From Shinisaurus crocodilurus (taxonomy: Eukaryota > Chordata > Lepidosauria > Squamata > Shinisauridae): 64,000 bases of DNA. Below are positions 1 through 10,558 of the stretch, piece by piece. The DNA is taken from positions 204,311,200-204,375,199 of the forward strand of contig CM037876.1 of NCBI GenBank assembly GCA_021292165.1. Direction: 5' to 3'. Each line of letters opens with the position of its first letter. Within the stretch, counting starts at the first letter, position 1. Below the pieces are notes generated by a model. That model saw only the letters and a program-made list of their open reading frames with translations, searched no databases and was not told the origin of the DNA. The position numbers and the translations under genes are program-made.

Positions 1-1304
1 ACCATACTACTAAGCCTTGAGTAAGGGTTTAGTTAGTTCTCACCCCTGAAATTTCTTCACCCTGGTGCATGTCCACGCACACAATTCAATAGTAGTAGTA
101 GCTATTTGCCTTGGCTGAATCAAACTTCACAAGAACTTAGGTCTAAGAAACTTCTAAATTCCAAGGATGGTCCCTTTCCATTGCCTTGAATGGGCTTTAC
201 AGTGGGGATCTTGCAACGAGAAACTGAGAACCAAAATGATGGCTCATTAATATAATGCATATGTATGCAATGAACGGAGCTCTTGGGTTATTACAAGCAG
301 TGGTTAACAGAAGGAGAGGTACTAGGACTAACGCTTCCTTGAGAGCCCTGCCCTCCTAATCCCAGAGGTTGGGGGTGAGATAATGGTTATTCACTTGCAA
401 AGGAAGCAAACTTTATTAAATGCTCAAATACATACATTCTCCTATTAATTATCTTCTTTTCATGGCATGCTTCAGGATTGAGCCCTGGCATTGGAAATAG
501 TTTCCTTGACTTTTCCATGGCTAGCCCTGGCAAAAATTTAGCACTTGTAACAACAGTCTAAATGCTTGCTTGTTTATAATACATTGTAACATATAGGTAT
601 ATGTCTTGTGCACCACGAGGGGGAGAGATGCATGTGAAAAGGCTGATCCTGAAGTGTGTTGGGGGGGAGGTTGTTCATACGATACCTAGGGGGCTGCTCC
701 AGCCTATTGCAGGGGTGGTGGTCAGCACACCTGCCATCCCCCACACATTCATGCGGGGCCAAGAATACCTGTATTATGACCTGCCCACCAGTGCCAGTTC
801 TAGGTTTGTGATGACCTTTGGGCAAAATACCATCAATGGGCTCCCTCCCTCAGTGAGTCCACCTTCTCAGCACCGTCACCAGCTGCTATTGGTCCTCTTA
901 TCAAGGCTACCACTTGCTTGCTTGACAGGCAGAGAGCCAGTGAGCAAGTAGGCAGTGTCATCTCCTCCTCCACCACCACCGTCATCTGGGTCAGAGTGAG
1001 AAACAGGTTAACAAGCAGCTTGCAATGGTGAAGAGGAGGAGCAAGACCAAGGGGCTCTTATCAGTAGGCCCCCATGCTGGGGTGTGGCAGATGTCGAGCC
1101 ACACCTCCCCCTGATGCCTGCATATGCTTCAATCCTGCAGTTGATTTCCAGTTATTTTTTTTCAGGCAATCAACCTTGGGATTGAAGCCTACATGTATGC
1201 CATTATGCAGATGCTCCATCCCTGCGTGAATGTGCGGGGACAGCAAGAGACCCCTCCACATGACGGCCCTTCAGGTATCATCTGAACTGGCTCAGTATTC
1301 TGGA
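1..1304. other. No recognised gene
   Basis: AT-rich at first. A plus-strand open frame at 601-951 and a minus-strand one at 574-825 show no known family features. DUSP8 exons downstream of 27540 would be expected on the minus strand somewhere here or further left, but none was recognised. Confidence 0.5.
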
Positions 1305-1329
1305 AGTGTGTGTGTGTGTGTGTGTGTGT
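1305..1329. repeat. (GT)n microsatellite
   Basis: About 12 GT units. Confidence 0.95.
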
Positions 1330-1854
1330 ACGCACACATGTGGTTATTCTGGAGACAGAGCCTGTGATAACAGTTACAGAAGGAGAGACCTGATTGGCGA
1401 ATGAAATCTTGTAGACAACTCTGAGATAAAATCTGCCTGGTTAAGCTGTTGGAGTAACCCACAAGGCTACTTATTATATGTACCTACATTTAAAAAAAAA
1501 GAAGTTGTTTTTTGGGGGTAAAATACTAAGAACATTTCCACTGGTGACTTTTCTCTGTACATAGATGAGAATTACCGTACTCTTTTTTCCACAAAGCTTG
1601 AGAGCTCTGAGTTACTCAAAGATTTGTGGTACCCATTTCACTTACACAGGCTTGTTAATATTATTTATTTTTATGACTGAGAATGGGTATGATCTAGAGA
1701 AGGTTATCTGCCTTCATAAAGGCCATGTGCCTGCACTGCCATGACTGCTGCTGCTAAATCCACATAATATTCCATTATGGACACCAGATTACCAGTATGG
1801 GGCATTGGGCCCCATACATGAGCAGAGAGACACCAGCTGTTTGCTTAGATACTA

Positions 1855-2890
1855 GCCTTTTAAAATGTTTCATTAGCATTGGTGGCTGCTGCTTGCTTTG
1901 CATCAGCCTCCCCAAAGGCTTGGTAACAGTGGGTGTTAATGAGGTGCTAATGAAGCCGTTTGCCAGGAGCAAACCAATGGAGCCATTAGCCTCAGTTTGT
2001 GCTGACTTGGTCTTGAAGGAGTTGAATAAGGTCAAACCTTATTAAAACTTCACAATATATAATACCATGAATCTGAACTGTAGCTTCTGAGTAAGGGCTT
2101 AGTTCTGTGATTTTGCCCAAGAAGTCCAATTCAGGCTGTTTTTGTGCACATTTGTGCAAAACCTCTCGCATTCATTCTCAGATGTCCATTGAGGAGCAAA
2201 CAGGGCTTCAGGCAAACTGTGCCTTTCCCCTCACATCTAGTTTACTTCCCCAACATCCCTTCCCCTGCCTCAGCTATTTGCCCCATGCCTGGCACTGTTG
2301 ACAAGGGAACCTAGCAGCCTGTTCTGGGCATGGAGATAAAATACTAGAGAGTCGCACTCACAACCCGGACTTCCAGTAATAAATTGGAAACCACCACTGC
2401 ATTCTCTGTGGATGCAGAATGATTTTGCTCTATCACTTGGAATCTCTATTGTTACAATCCTATATGGAAAATAGAGTTGAAAACCAGTTCAATTTTACAC
2501 TGGATGTATCAATACCATCTGGGTTGAATTTCTATCCTATTGGTTCTGGGTGTGTGCAGAACGTACATAACAGTTGCTAGGCAAGCAACCAATGGTTAAT
2601 GCTTTGCTATACCATCTTTCACAGGAACAGGCTGCATCTGGTACAGATGGTTTGCATCTATATAATAAACCTAAGTGCAAGGGTTTGGATTGGTCACTGG
2701 AGCACTGGGGTTCCTGCTGATGTGTAGAGGCTAATGGCACCGTTGAGTTGCTCCCCGGAGAACTGCTCCCAGGAAAACTGCTCCCCGGAAAACTGCTTTG
2801 TTAGCACCTCATTAACACCCACTGTTAACAAGCACTTAAGGAGGCTGCTGCAGAAGTAAGCAGTAGCTGCAACAGCAAACTAAATTTCGT
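1855..2890. mobile_element. Inverted-repeat element with about 140-bp arms
   Basis: 'acagtgggtgttaatgaggt' at about 1927 recurs as its exact reverse complement at about 2804-2823. Homology extends on both sides: 'gcatcagcctccccaaaggc' against 'ttaaggaggctgctgcagaa', and 'gccattagcctc' against 'gaggctaatggc'. The right arm contains three near-repeats of 'ctgctccccggaaaa' (2750-2800). No coding sequence or clear target duplication was found. Confidence 0.75.
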
Positions 2891-3489
2891 TCTGTCTAGC
2901 TTCCGAGCCTGCCCAAGAACTGTTCCCATTCTCTTATTCACAAGCCATTGTTTCTATCTCAGTACAGTAAGAAATATTGTTAATTATACACCACACCTGT
3001 TTTGAGAGTTAATACAGTCATTAAAACACGGATGAAGCAAGGGCTTTAGAAACAGGTACTACAATGGTCATAACCAACCAACATCTAAAATTGGGTTTAT
3101 TAGATAGATCCAAACTGTGCCTAACATAAGCTTGCTTCTAAAAAAAAAATCTCCAACAGTGCCCACCCCCAAAAGTATTTGTATATCTGTAAAATCTCCC
3201 AATCCATATTCCTGTAGTGTACTTACAGGATTGGTGTGTGAAAGCTGTATTGAATTGGAAATGCCAAATTCCATCCAAATTGCTTAACAAACCATATCTA
3301 AAGGAACAATTTCATCAGCCACCAAATGTCAGCTAGAATAGAAATCTGTGCAGAGAACATAGATTGGTATAGATGGAATTGGATTAGGATGCCAAGTTCC
3401 AAAACATTTTCTTTTTGCACTTATTCAGCCTTCACATTGGGAATCACTTCCAGCAGCACAAGGCCCTCCAGCACTAATGTGATACTGAC

Positions 3490-3941
3490 TTGGTTCACAC
3501 ATAATGCTAATCCATGGGTTTATTTAGCCCATGGGTTGTTGAATTCTGGGTTGTCGTGATGTGCAAACCCAGCTGCACTAACTAATCATGGTTTGTTAAC
3601 CATGAACAACCCAGAAAGAGAACCCATGGTTTGTTGTTGAGTTGTGAACTCTTGGTTGTTCAAACCATGGGTGGCTGTTATATGTGAATCCAGAACCATG
3701 GGTTGTTTCAGAGGGCTAGAGAGGCAGTGGGCAAGGGTGGTGAAAAAAGCCAGCCATTCTATATAACAGTACTACATGACAGCAAAGGCATTTGGTATGC
3801 AGGGAGTAGGGAAACAAACAACCCAGGGATTAAGAAAACAAACCAGTTTGTTCAACTGTGTTGCCAGATGAACCCTGGGTAGGGCAACAAACCATGCATG
3901 GGTTAAATAAACCATGGGTTAGTGTTATGTGCGAACCAGGT
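3490..3941. mobile_element. Palindromic element, compact class
   Basis: The tips are CTTGGTTCACACATAATGCT and GTGTTATGTGCGAACCAGG. An inner hairpin around 3555-3690 uses 'catggtttgttaaccatgaa' and 'ttgttgttgagttgtgaact', the same core as 27207-27330 and 38800-38945. Confidence 0.75.
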
Positions 3942-4164
3942 CACTGAGTGCCACCTCCTCAATCACAGGCTGCATTTGCCTTGAAAGTCTCTTATCAAAG
4001 CAATGATCCACTTCTAAGAATGGCTGCATATCACAACTTTAAGCAGCTTGGGTGCAGGCATGACCAAAAGGCACTCATATGAGCCCAGGAGTAGGCAATG
4101 TGGTACCCATGGACACCAGTGCACCCCCAGACACCTTTCTTGGTGCCCACTGAAGTGACTGGAG

Positions 4165-4190
4165 GCGTGCGTGCGTGCGTGCGTGCGTGC

Positions 4191-4226
<36 letters not shown>
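4165..4226. repeat. (GCGT)n then (GA)n microsatellite
   Basis: About six units of GTGC followed directly by about 18 GA units. The minus-strand open frames over it (4014-4400) are repeat-driven and not genes. Confidence 0.95.
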
Positions 4227-4227
<1 letters not shown>

Positions 4228-4659
4228 TCTATGAGTGGTGATCCAGAGTGAGAGAGAAAAAGATATGGGGGGGGGGTGAGGTTTGCTGGCATGGGGGTGG
4301 GATAGAGAAAAGAACTTGTCTTCTGTGAAATAGGCTTCTGTTGGCACTGAAAACTGTGGGTACAACGGAAATGTTTTGTGTGTTCGGGTATAGACCCCAT
4401 GTTTGCCTTGTACTCGGTCTTTTGGGCAGGTTACTGTCCTTTGTGAGTAGCTGTGCCTCCCAATTTTTATTTTTGGCCTCCCATGACAGCCATTTTGTGG
4501 TGGTACCCAGGAAAGTTTCTCAAATTGCCAAATGTGCTGACCTACCCAAAAGTTGTCTACCCCATGTTAGTCAATTAAGCAGTATACAGTAAATAAAACA
4601 AGAACCTCAAGCCATCACAATGATCCTGTCAGTTGAAGCAACAGTTTGTCAAGTTTGTG

Positions 4660-5040
4660 TGGACAGACTTAAATTGTTTAATTTGAAAGTGTAGATAAGG
4701 AAACACTCCTTTATCACATGATTGTTGATGCTAGAGTTGTATATACAAAGCATTGGAAATCTGATCAAGTTCCAAAAATTGGAGAATGGTACAGTCCTAA
4801 ATAAATTAACTTGGATTATTAGAGCTAGTCAGGGAGAAAGGTCTTGTGCGAAGTTTGAGCAACAATGGAAGTGGTTTAAACAAACAAATTAGAATGATTG
4901 GTAACCCATTTTAGTTGATATAAGGAAGAAGAAATGTTGGTATAATTTGGCTGTTTAGTATCTTTTTGCCCCGTTAGAAAATTTATTTTTTACAATTAAT
5001 AAAAATGTGTATAAAATAAAATGTAGATATTAAAAATTAA
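4660..5040 (+). mobile_element. L1-like LINE 3' end
   Basis: The plus strand translates in pieces as DARVVYTKHWKSDQVPKIGEW and later KFEQQWKWFKQ, which resembles the C-terminus of L1-type ORF2. An A-rich end with 'aataaaaatgtgtataaaat' follows. The frame is interrupted by a stop. It is an old fragment, assigned only by general resemblance. Confidence 0.5.
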
Positions 5041-6800
5041 ACTGTCCTCATCGCTTTCACTACAGCTATTTTATTTAATGCTGGTCCAAGCCAAGATAAA
5101 AGCAGATTAGATGAACATTTGCAATATCAACTGTACAACAATTGACTTTTTCTCAGTACCAATTTAAAAACCCCCTCAAAATATTGGAAAAGCATTCTGA
5201 ATGGTCTCAGAAAGCTGTTTTCCAAGAACATTTCAACAGTCTAGTTTGGTGCTGTGGAAAGTTCTTCTATCTTTATGGGCCGCTGCATGATCAATGTTAA
5301 GTAAATATTTTAAAGCTGTATCAGAATTTTGGGGCTCCTCCACAGATAACCTTTTACACTAAGAAATCTAAGCCTTCTCCTCTGCTTTACTTTCTGATGC
5401 TTAGCCAATTTCTAATCCATTACTTAAGTTTTACTCTCCCCCCCACAGCTACTTAGCTTTCTTAATAGACTCCAAAGAACATCTATAGGCCCATTTTGGA
5501 AGTTCAAATAAACTCTGATGCTACTGGTTCAACCATTTCCTTTGCACATGCTTGTAAAAATTGGGGCCCAGTTTTGCTTCATTTACCAGGCACCATTAAA
5601 CAACCCAGCATAAACAAATGGAAAAATTAAATGGTCTGACACAAATATTGGCTCCTGATTTGTCAAATGAATATAAAAGTGTTTCTCCACCACTGTATAC
5701 AACAGCCCTTCCTGTATACTATATATATACCCTCAGGAGGCAAAGAAAATAAATGGATTTGCCGAGTTTAGGGAAATAGGAGTGGGCAGGGGGGATGGGC
5801 ATGTATGATATGCCTATGAAAGACACAGGCTCTCTGCAGCACTGCAGGGTTGCAAGTGGTCTGGGAGTATGGCCAGATCTGTCAAAGGCAATGTGTTTGC
5901 TGAAGTGTTGGGGGGTGGGGAGAGATCTCTCATCAATTATTGCTCTGCCACATTCTTTCCAAATCATGAGTGTAAATGGATGCTCCAAATTTAGAAAGAA
6001 GAGGGCTGGAAAAATCTAAACATTCTTTGCAGAATTCGTGCAAGCTCAAGAGGGGGGAGGATGAGCTCACACACACATCAGAGCCAGATGAAAAGCTCCT
6101 GGCTTCAGAAAGGAAATGAGAGGCCTTAGCACAGGTTGGTGATCAAGAGCAAAAAGAGAAAGAAACCCATGCTCAGAGCTCTTGCGCTTCAGAAGTAGCT
6201 CCTTCAGACACAGACAGACTATGAGATTCTCTCTAACCCACATGCTGAGCTGAACTGGCTGTACGCCTGCTTTTTTGAATTACAACCATTTAGTCAGTGC
6301 TCAAAAACAGACTACATTTACTCTCATCTTTTATTTAACTCCAAAGTCTACTTTCATGCAACTTACAGTGTTACCGTAACTGTTTTATTTCTGTAATGCA
6401 CATGCTCATGCACACACACCACTTCCCATCAAGAATGACCTAGTCCAGGTTTCTCCTCAGTGTGGACACTATGAGAAAAATGTGGCTACTCTACACTTCC
6501 TTACAATGTCTATAAAAGCATAAAGGATGCAGCAGCTGAAAAAGGAACTATTTCCATTTGGGAGGGCAGAAATAGCTTTTATAAGCCCCAGAAACATCTG
6601 CACCGTCCTTTTTAAAGCTGATTTACACGATGCTCAGAACTGTTGCTAGACCCATCTGAGATAACTACACCTGTCCTGACTTAATATTGACCTCCTGTGA
6701 GGAAAGTACAAGCCCTACAAGAATACCTGCAGTCTTGGTTTCATTGGTGGTAGGGTCACGTGCTAATACAGTTACTGATACTAGTGTTAGTACAGTGCAC
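5041..6800. other. No recognised gene or repeat
   Basis: Unique-looking, AT-rich sequence. Open frames of up to about 90 codons (5719-6019) resemble nothing I know. Confidence 0.5.
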
Positions 6801-6808
6801 TTACTGTG

Positions 6809-7188
6809 GGCGTGTTCGCACGACACGGGAACTGCGGGGGAGCAGAAGTCCCCCGCGGTTCCCGTGTCGTGCGAACGCCAACCGGGGGCGCCCCCGCGGG
6901 ACGGTTGCGCGCAGGACGCACGCAAAGTGACCATGGGTGGTAGAGGGGTAAGCCATGCGAACAGCAGGCGGCCGTCCTGCGGAGACCACACAGAGGCGGC
7001 CGCTCCAGCTTGTAGGGGCAAACGGCCCCTCTGGGCATCCTGGGCATCCGCCCCCTAGCGCCAGGAGGCCCGCACTGCGGTGACTGCCCACACACGCGGG
7101 GCGCAGGTCATCTGCGGCGCCCCGCCAGACCCCGCGGACAGCCCCACGGTGCCTCCGCCACTCGTAGCCTGGGTCGTACGAACCTGCC
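6809..7188. mobile_element. GC-rich palindromic MITE with GGTTCGYACGAC-like ends
   Basis: The tips are GGCGTGTTCGCACGACAC and (reverse complement of the right end) GGCAGGTTCGTACGACC. CTGTG occurs on both sides (6804-6808 and 7189-7193), a possible 5-bp duplication. The first 62 bp form a near-perfect hairpin (6814-6875). Very GC-rich against an AT-rich surrounding, which gives several long but spurious open frames. Confidence 0.75.
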
Positions 7189-7321
7189 CTGTGAGTGACT
7201 GCATGCATGCAACTGCAGTGGGAGAAAACTTCCAATACAGACAAATGAGGTTTTCAGGCTTGCCATTTACCCCATGATCGATGACGATGACCTTTTTTCA
7301 AGCTAGTGTGACATCATAATG

Positions 7322-8480
7322 CTAATCATAGAACTGGAAGGTACCCTGGAGATCACCTAGTTCAACCCTCTGCTAAATGCAGGCTCTGCATCTCCACCAT
7401 CCCTGACATATGGCTGTCCAGCCTCTGCTTAAATACTTCCAGTGGAGAACTCACCACTGCCCAAGGCAGTCTGTTCCGCTGCTGCTGAACAGCTCTCACT
7501 GTTAGGAAGTTTCTCCTAATGTTTAGCCAAATCTGCTTTCCTGCAATTCCCACTCACTGGCTCTAGCCTTGCCCTCTAGAGCAAGCGAGAACAAGTCTGT
7601 TCCATCTTCTGCATGACAGCCTTTCAGATATTTGAAGACCACTACCATGTCTCCCTTTAATCTTCTCTTCCATGGGCTAAGCATATCCAGTTTTTTCAAC
7701 CGTTGCTCATAAGACTTGGTTTCCAGACCCTTCCCCATTCTGGTCACTCTTCTCTGGACATGTTCTAGTTTGTCAATAGCCTTCTTCAGAGGTGATCCCT
7801 AGAACTGGACACAGTACAGCCAGACATTTTGTCACAAAATGCAAGACTTTACAGTAACATTTATCTCTGTTGAATTTCATCTTGTTACTTTCGGCCCAGT
7901 GTTCCAGCCAGTTAAGAGCCTTTTGAATCTTGACCCTGTTTTCTATGGTGTTGGCTATCCCTCCTACCTTTTGTGTCATTTGCAAGTTGATAAGCAATCC
8001 AACTACACCCTCATTCAGGTCATTTATAAAAATGTGTGTAGTGCCTGGCAGCTCTCCACTTGTGACCTCCCTGCAGGAAGACACTGAGCCATTAATGAGC
8101 ACTGGCTGAGTACAGTAGCTCAATCAGCTGTTGATCCACCTAATAGCAGCAGCAGCGTCCAACCCACATTTTACCATCTTGTCAACAAGGATATCATGGG
8201 AAATCTTGCAAAATGCTTTGCTGAAATCAAGATACCGGTATACTATGCCCACAGCACTGCCATGATCTACCAAAATAGTAACTCTGTCAAAAAAAATGTT
8301 GGTCTGGCATTACTTATTCCTGACAAACCCATGTTGGCTCCCAGTAATCAGTGCATACTTTTCTAGATGCTCAGAGACCATTTAAATAATCTGTTCTAGA
8401 ATTTTGCCTGGTATTAACATCAGGCTGAGTGGCATGGAGTTTTCTGGATCCACCTTTTTCTCCTTCTGGAAGATGGACAC
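7322..8480 (-). mobile_element. CR1-type LINE 3' fragment
   Basis: The minus strand reads the C-terminal end and 3' UTR of a CR1-clade LINE. The 3' end lies at the left, where 'atcatagaactggaaggtac' corresponds to the conserved terminal CR1 segment. Peptide pieces such as LNWLEHWAESNKMKFNRDKC and SGELPGTTHIFINDLN on the minus strand (7773-8123) belong to the RT region. Frames are broken throughout. This is an old, 5'-truncated copy. Confidence 0.85.
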
Positions 8481-8696
8481 AAAAAAAGCCCAAGCCAAAA
8501 AGAAAAACCCCATCAAAAATCCAAAAAATAACTTGGCTCAAAAACCACAAATCCAAACCCTCTTTGCCTCTTAGAGCAGACTCATGCAAAACTCCCGATT
8601 TGCTCACCCGGTTCGTTCACTCCCAGGAAACACAGTGCTTTGCTAATGGTTCTTTTAGCATGTCTAAATGAATACAATGGCCCTCATCATAGTGAG

Positions 8697-9300
8697 CTGG
8701 TTTGGATGACACGACAACCCATTGTGGGTAAGTAGCCACGGTTGGTTGCCATGTCATCCGATCCCAGCCTGCTTTACCCACGGTGGCTTGGTTCCCCCCC
8801 CAAAAAAAGCCACCCTGAGAACCCACGGGGTGTTCTAGGGGTTGTTTTACCCATGGTGGGTTGTCATGTTGTCCGAACCCAGATGACCAATCCCACCATG
8901 GGTAAAGTCCAGTGGCTAGTGAGGCGCGAGTCAAGAGCAACAAAAAACCCTTTCCGCTCCTGGAGATCTCACCTGTGCCACCACAGGTGACAGCCCCTTC
9001 AAAGTGCCCATGTGGAACATTGGAGGGGCTATCAGTGGCTGGCCACCCCCCTTTTAAAAATTGCACCCCAAATGTGTGCAAATTTTTTGGTAAGGTTTTT
9101 TTTTTAAAAATACTTGGACTTGAGCAAGTGTGGAGGTGCACACTTGTGTGGGTCACTGAAAGGGAAGCTTTGCCGAGGCAACATCCTGGGGGGTACCTGC
9201 TGTCAAAGTGCAGCAGGTACCAACCCTGGACAAATAGGTGTCCCCCCCCCATTTGCTTTCCCCTGACAGCTATCAAAAGGCGAGCTGTGTCAAGGGAAAG
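8697..9300 (-). mobile_element. Foldback-family element, reverse orientation
   Basis: Starts 'gctggtttggatgacacgac' with 'aacccattgtgggtaag'. It contains 'gccccttcaaagtgcccatg' and 'ttggaggggctatcagtggc', the reverse complement of a block at 56655-56700. Further in are 'ggggggtacctgctgtcaaa' and 'cccctgacagctatcaaaag'. The right limit is uncertain; sequence up to about 9535 may belong to it. Confidence 0.7.
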
Positions 9301-9548
9301 CAAAGGTGCGAGTGATCTTTGCTCAGAAAAAGGGGGTGGTGGGACTTACACCCTCTTCAAGGCTAGATCCCCAGGTTTTTCTTTTTTGCCCTGGTAGTCC
9401 TCAGGGTGATACACATTTTGCACTTTTTCCTGAAATTCCAGCTGCTCGAGAAAGTGCAAAAGTGCATCCCACCTCCTTTTTTTCTGGGGAAAGGAGTTTT
9501 AAAAGGGGGGTTGACAGGGCAATGGGTGCTTTTAGTCAGGGACACATG

Positions 9549-9550
<2 letters not shown>

Positions 9551-9583
<33 letters not shown>
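9551..9583. repeat. (GT)n microsatellite
   Basis: About 16 GT units followed by TATAAATT-rich sequence. Confidence 0.95.
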
Positions 9584-9586
<3 letters not shown>

Positions 9587-9710
9587 AATTTAATATATAA
9601 ATTTAAGTACCGGTAGTATTTTAAATGTGAATTACACCAAAACAAAACAAAAAACATTTAAAAAGGAGGGGGGGAGAACAACAAAAAATACAATTTTCTT
9701 ACAGTACAGT

Positions 9711-9883
9711 ACACGCTGGCTCAGCTTGTCTGAGTGTGGAAAGCTAAGCAGGGTCAAGCCTGGTTATTACCTGGATGGGAGACCCCTCCTCTAGTTTCCT
9801 GCATTGAGCAGGGGGTTGGACTCGATAGCCTTGTAGGCTCCTTCCAACTCTATGATCTATGAAATCTATGAAATCTATGAAAT
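9711..9883 (+). mobile_element. 5S rRNA-derived SINE with CR1-like tail
   Basis: The left part (about 9718-9785) resembles the 3' half of 5S rRNA, including the internal promoter stretch 'aaagctaagcagggtc' and 'tggatgggagacc'. It is joined to 'cctgcattgagcagggggtt', the CR1 3' end, and closes with repeats of ATCTATGAA. So it is a SINE with a 5S-type head and a tail that CR1 machinery could recognise. Confidence 0.88.
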
Positions 9884-10164
9884 ATGTATAAAATATATAT
9901 CCATAAGTATCAAAAATATGTAGTAATACAATTATCCATAAAAATAGTTATGCATAAACTTCAGAAAAAGCAGACCATATATCCATGTATTTATTCATCT
10001 GCAGGTGGTGTCTAAATACCACCCGCTCAAATGTTGAAAGCATTATTAGGTCCTCAATCCATTGTGTTATAGGAGGTGAGCATTTATCTTTCCAGTGCTG
10101 TAATACAGACACATGGCTGTATATATCCCTGACAAAAGCACCCATTGCTTGTTAAAATCCTCGA

Positions 10165-10372
10165 AAGAGAAAAAAGCCACAGCAAGCCAAAAAATGGCTT
10201 GCAATCATGGCGGGGAGGGGAAGAGAAGTCGGTCCTGCAGCGGAGTCCCCTGGGATACTGGCTGGAGGAGGCGAACAACCCACAGTGAGCCCAATTATTT
10301 CTCAAAACAACCAACCCACTGAGGCTTATTGCCACAGTTGGTTAGCGTAACATGCGAACCCGGACAGTGCCA
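10165..10372 (+). mobile_element. Foldback-family right-end fragment
   Basis: 'aaaaaagccacagcaagcca', 'aatggcttgcaatcatggcg' and the end 'cgtaacatgcgaacccgg' match the right part of the elements at 40400-40770 and 56770-57240. The left half is missing. Confidence 0.65.
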
Positions 10373-10465
10373 ACAAACTCTCAACTCCATCACACATTTT
10401 TGCTAGTGTGGGAGCAAGGAAAAGCACTGTTGCCAACTGTCTCAAAGGAATTATTTGACTCAGGG

Positions 10466-10558
10466 TGCAATTCTGTGTATGCTTATCTGGGAGTAAGCCC
10501 CATTGAACAGAATGGGACCTATTTCGAGTAAACAAGTTTAGGATTGGTTGTACAGTCA
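10466..10558 (+). repeat. Short dispersed repeat (gcaatcctatg type)
   Basis: 'gtgcaattctgtgtatgctt' followed by 'gagtaagccccattgaacag' and 'ggattggttgtacag'. Same unit as 42055-42160. Confidence 0.65.

Noticed and set aside
601..951. 116-codon plus-strand open frame
   Set aside because: No recognisable domain, no splice context, and an overlapping open frame on the other strand; treated as chance.
6665..7277. Several long GC-rich open frames on both strands
   Set aside because: They lie over the GC-rich palindromic MITE, where stop codons are rare by composition.
9714..9785. 5S rRNA gene
   Set aside because: Only the 3' half is 5S-like and it is fused to a CR1 tail; three copies of the same fusion show a SINE.
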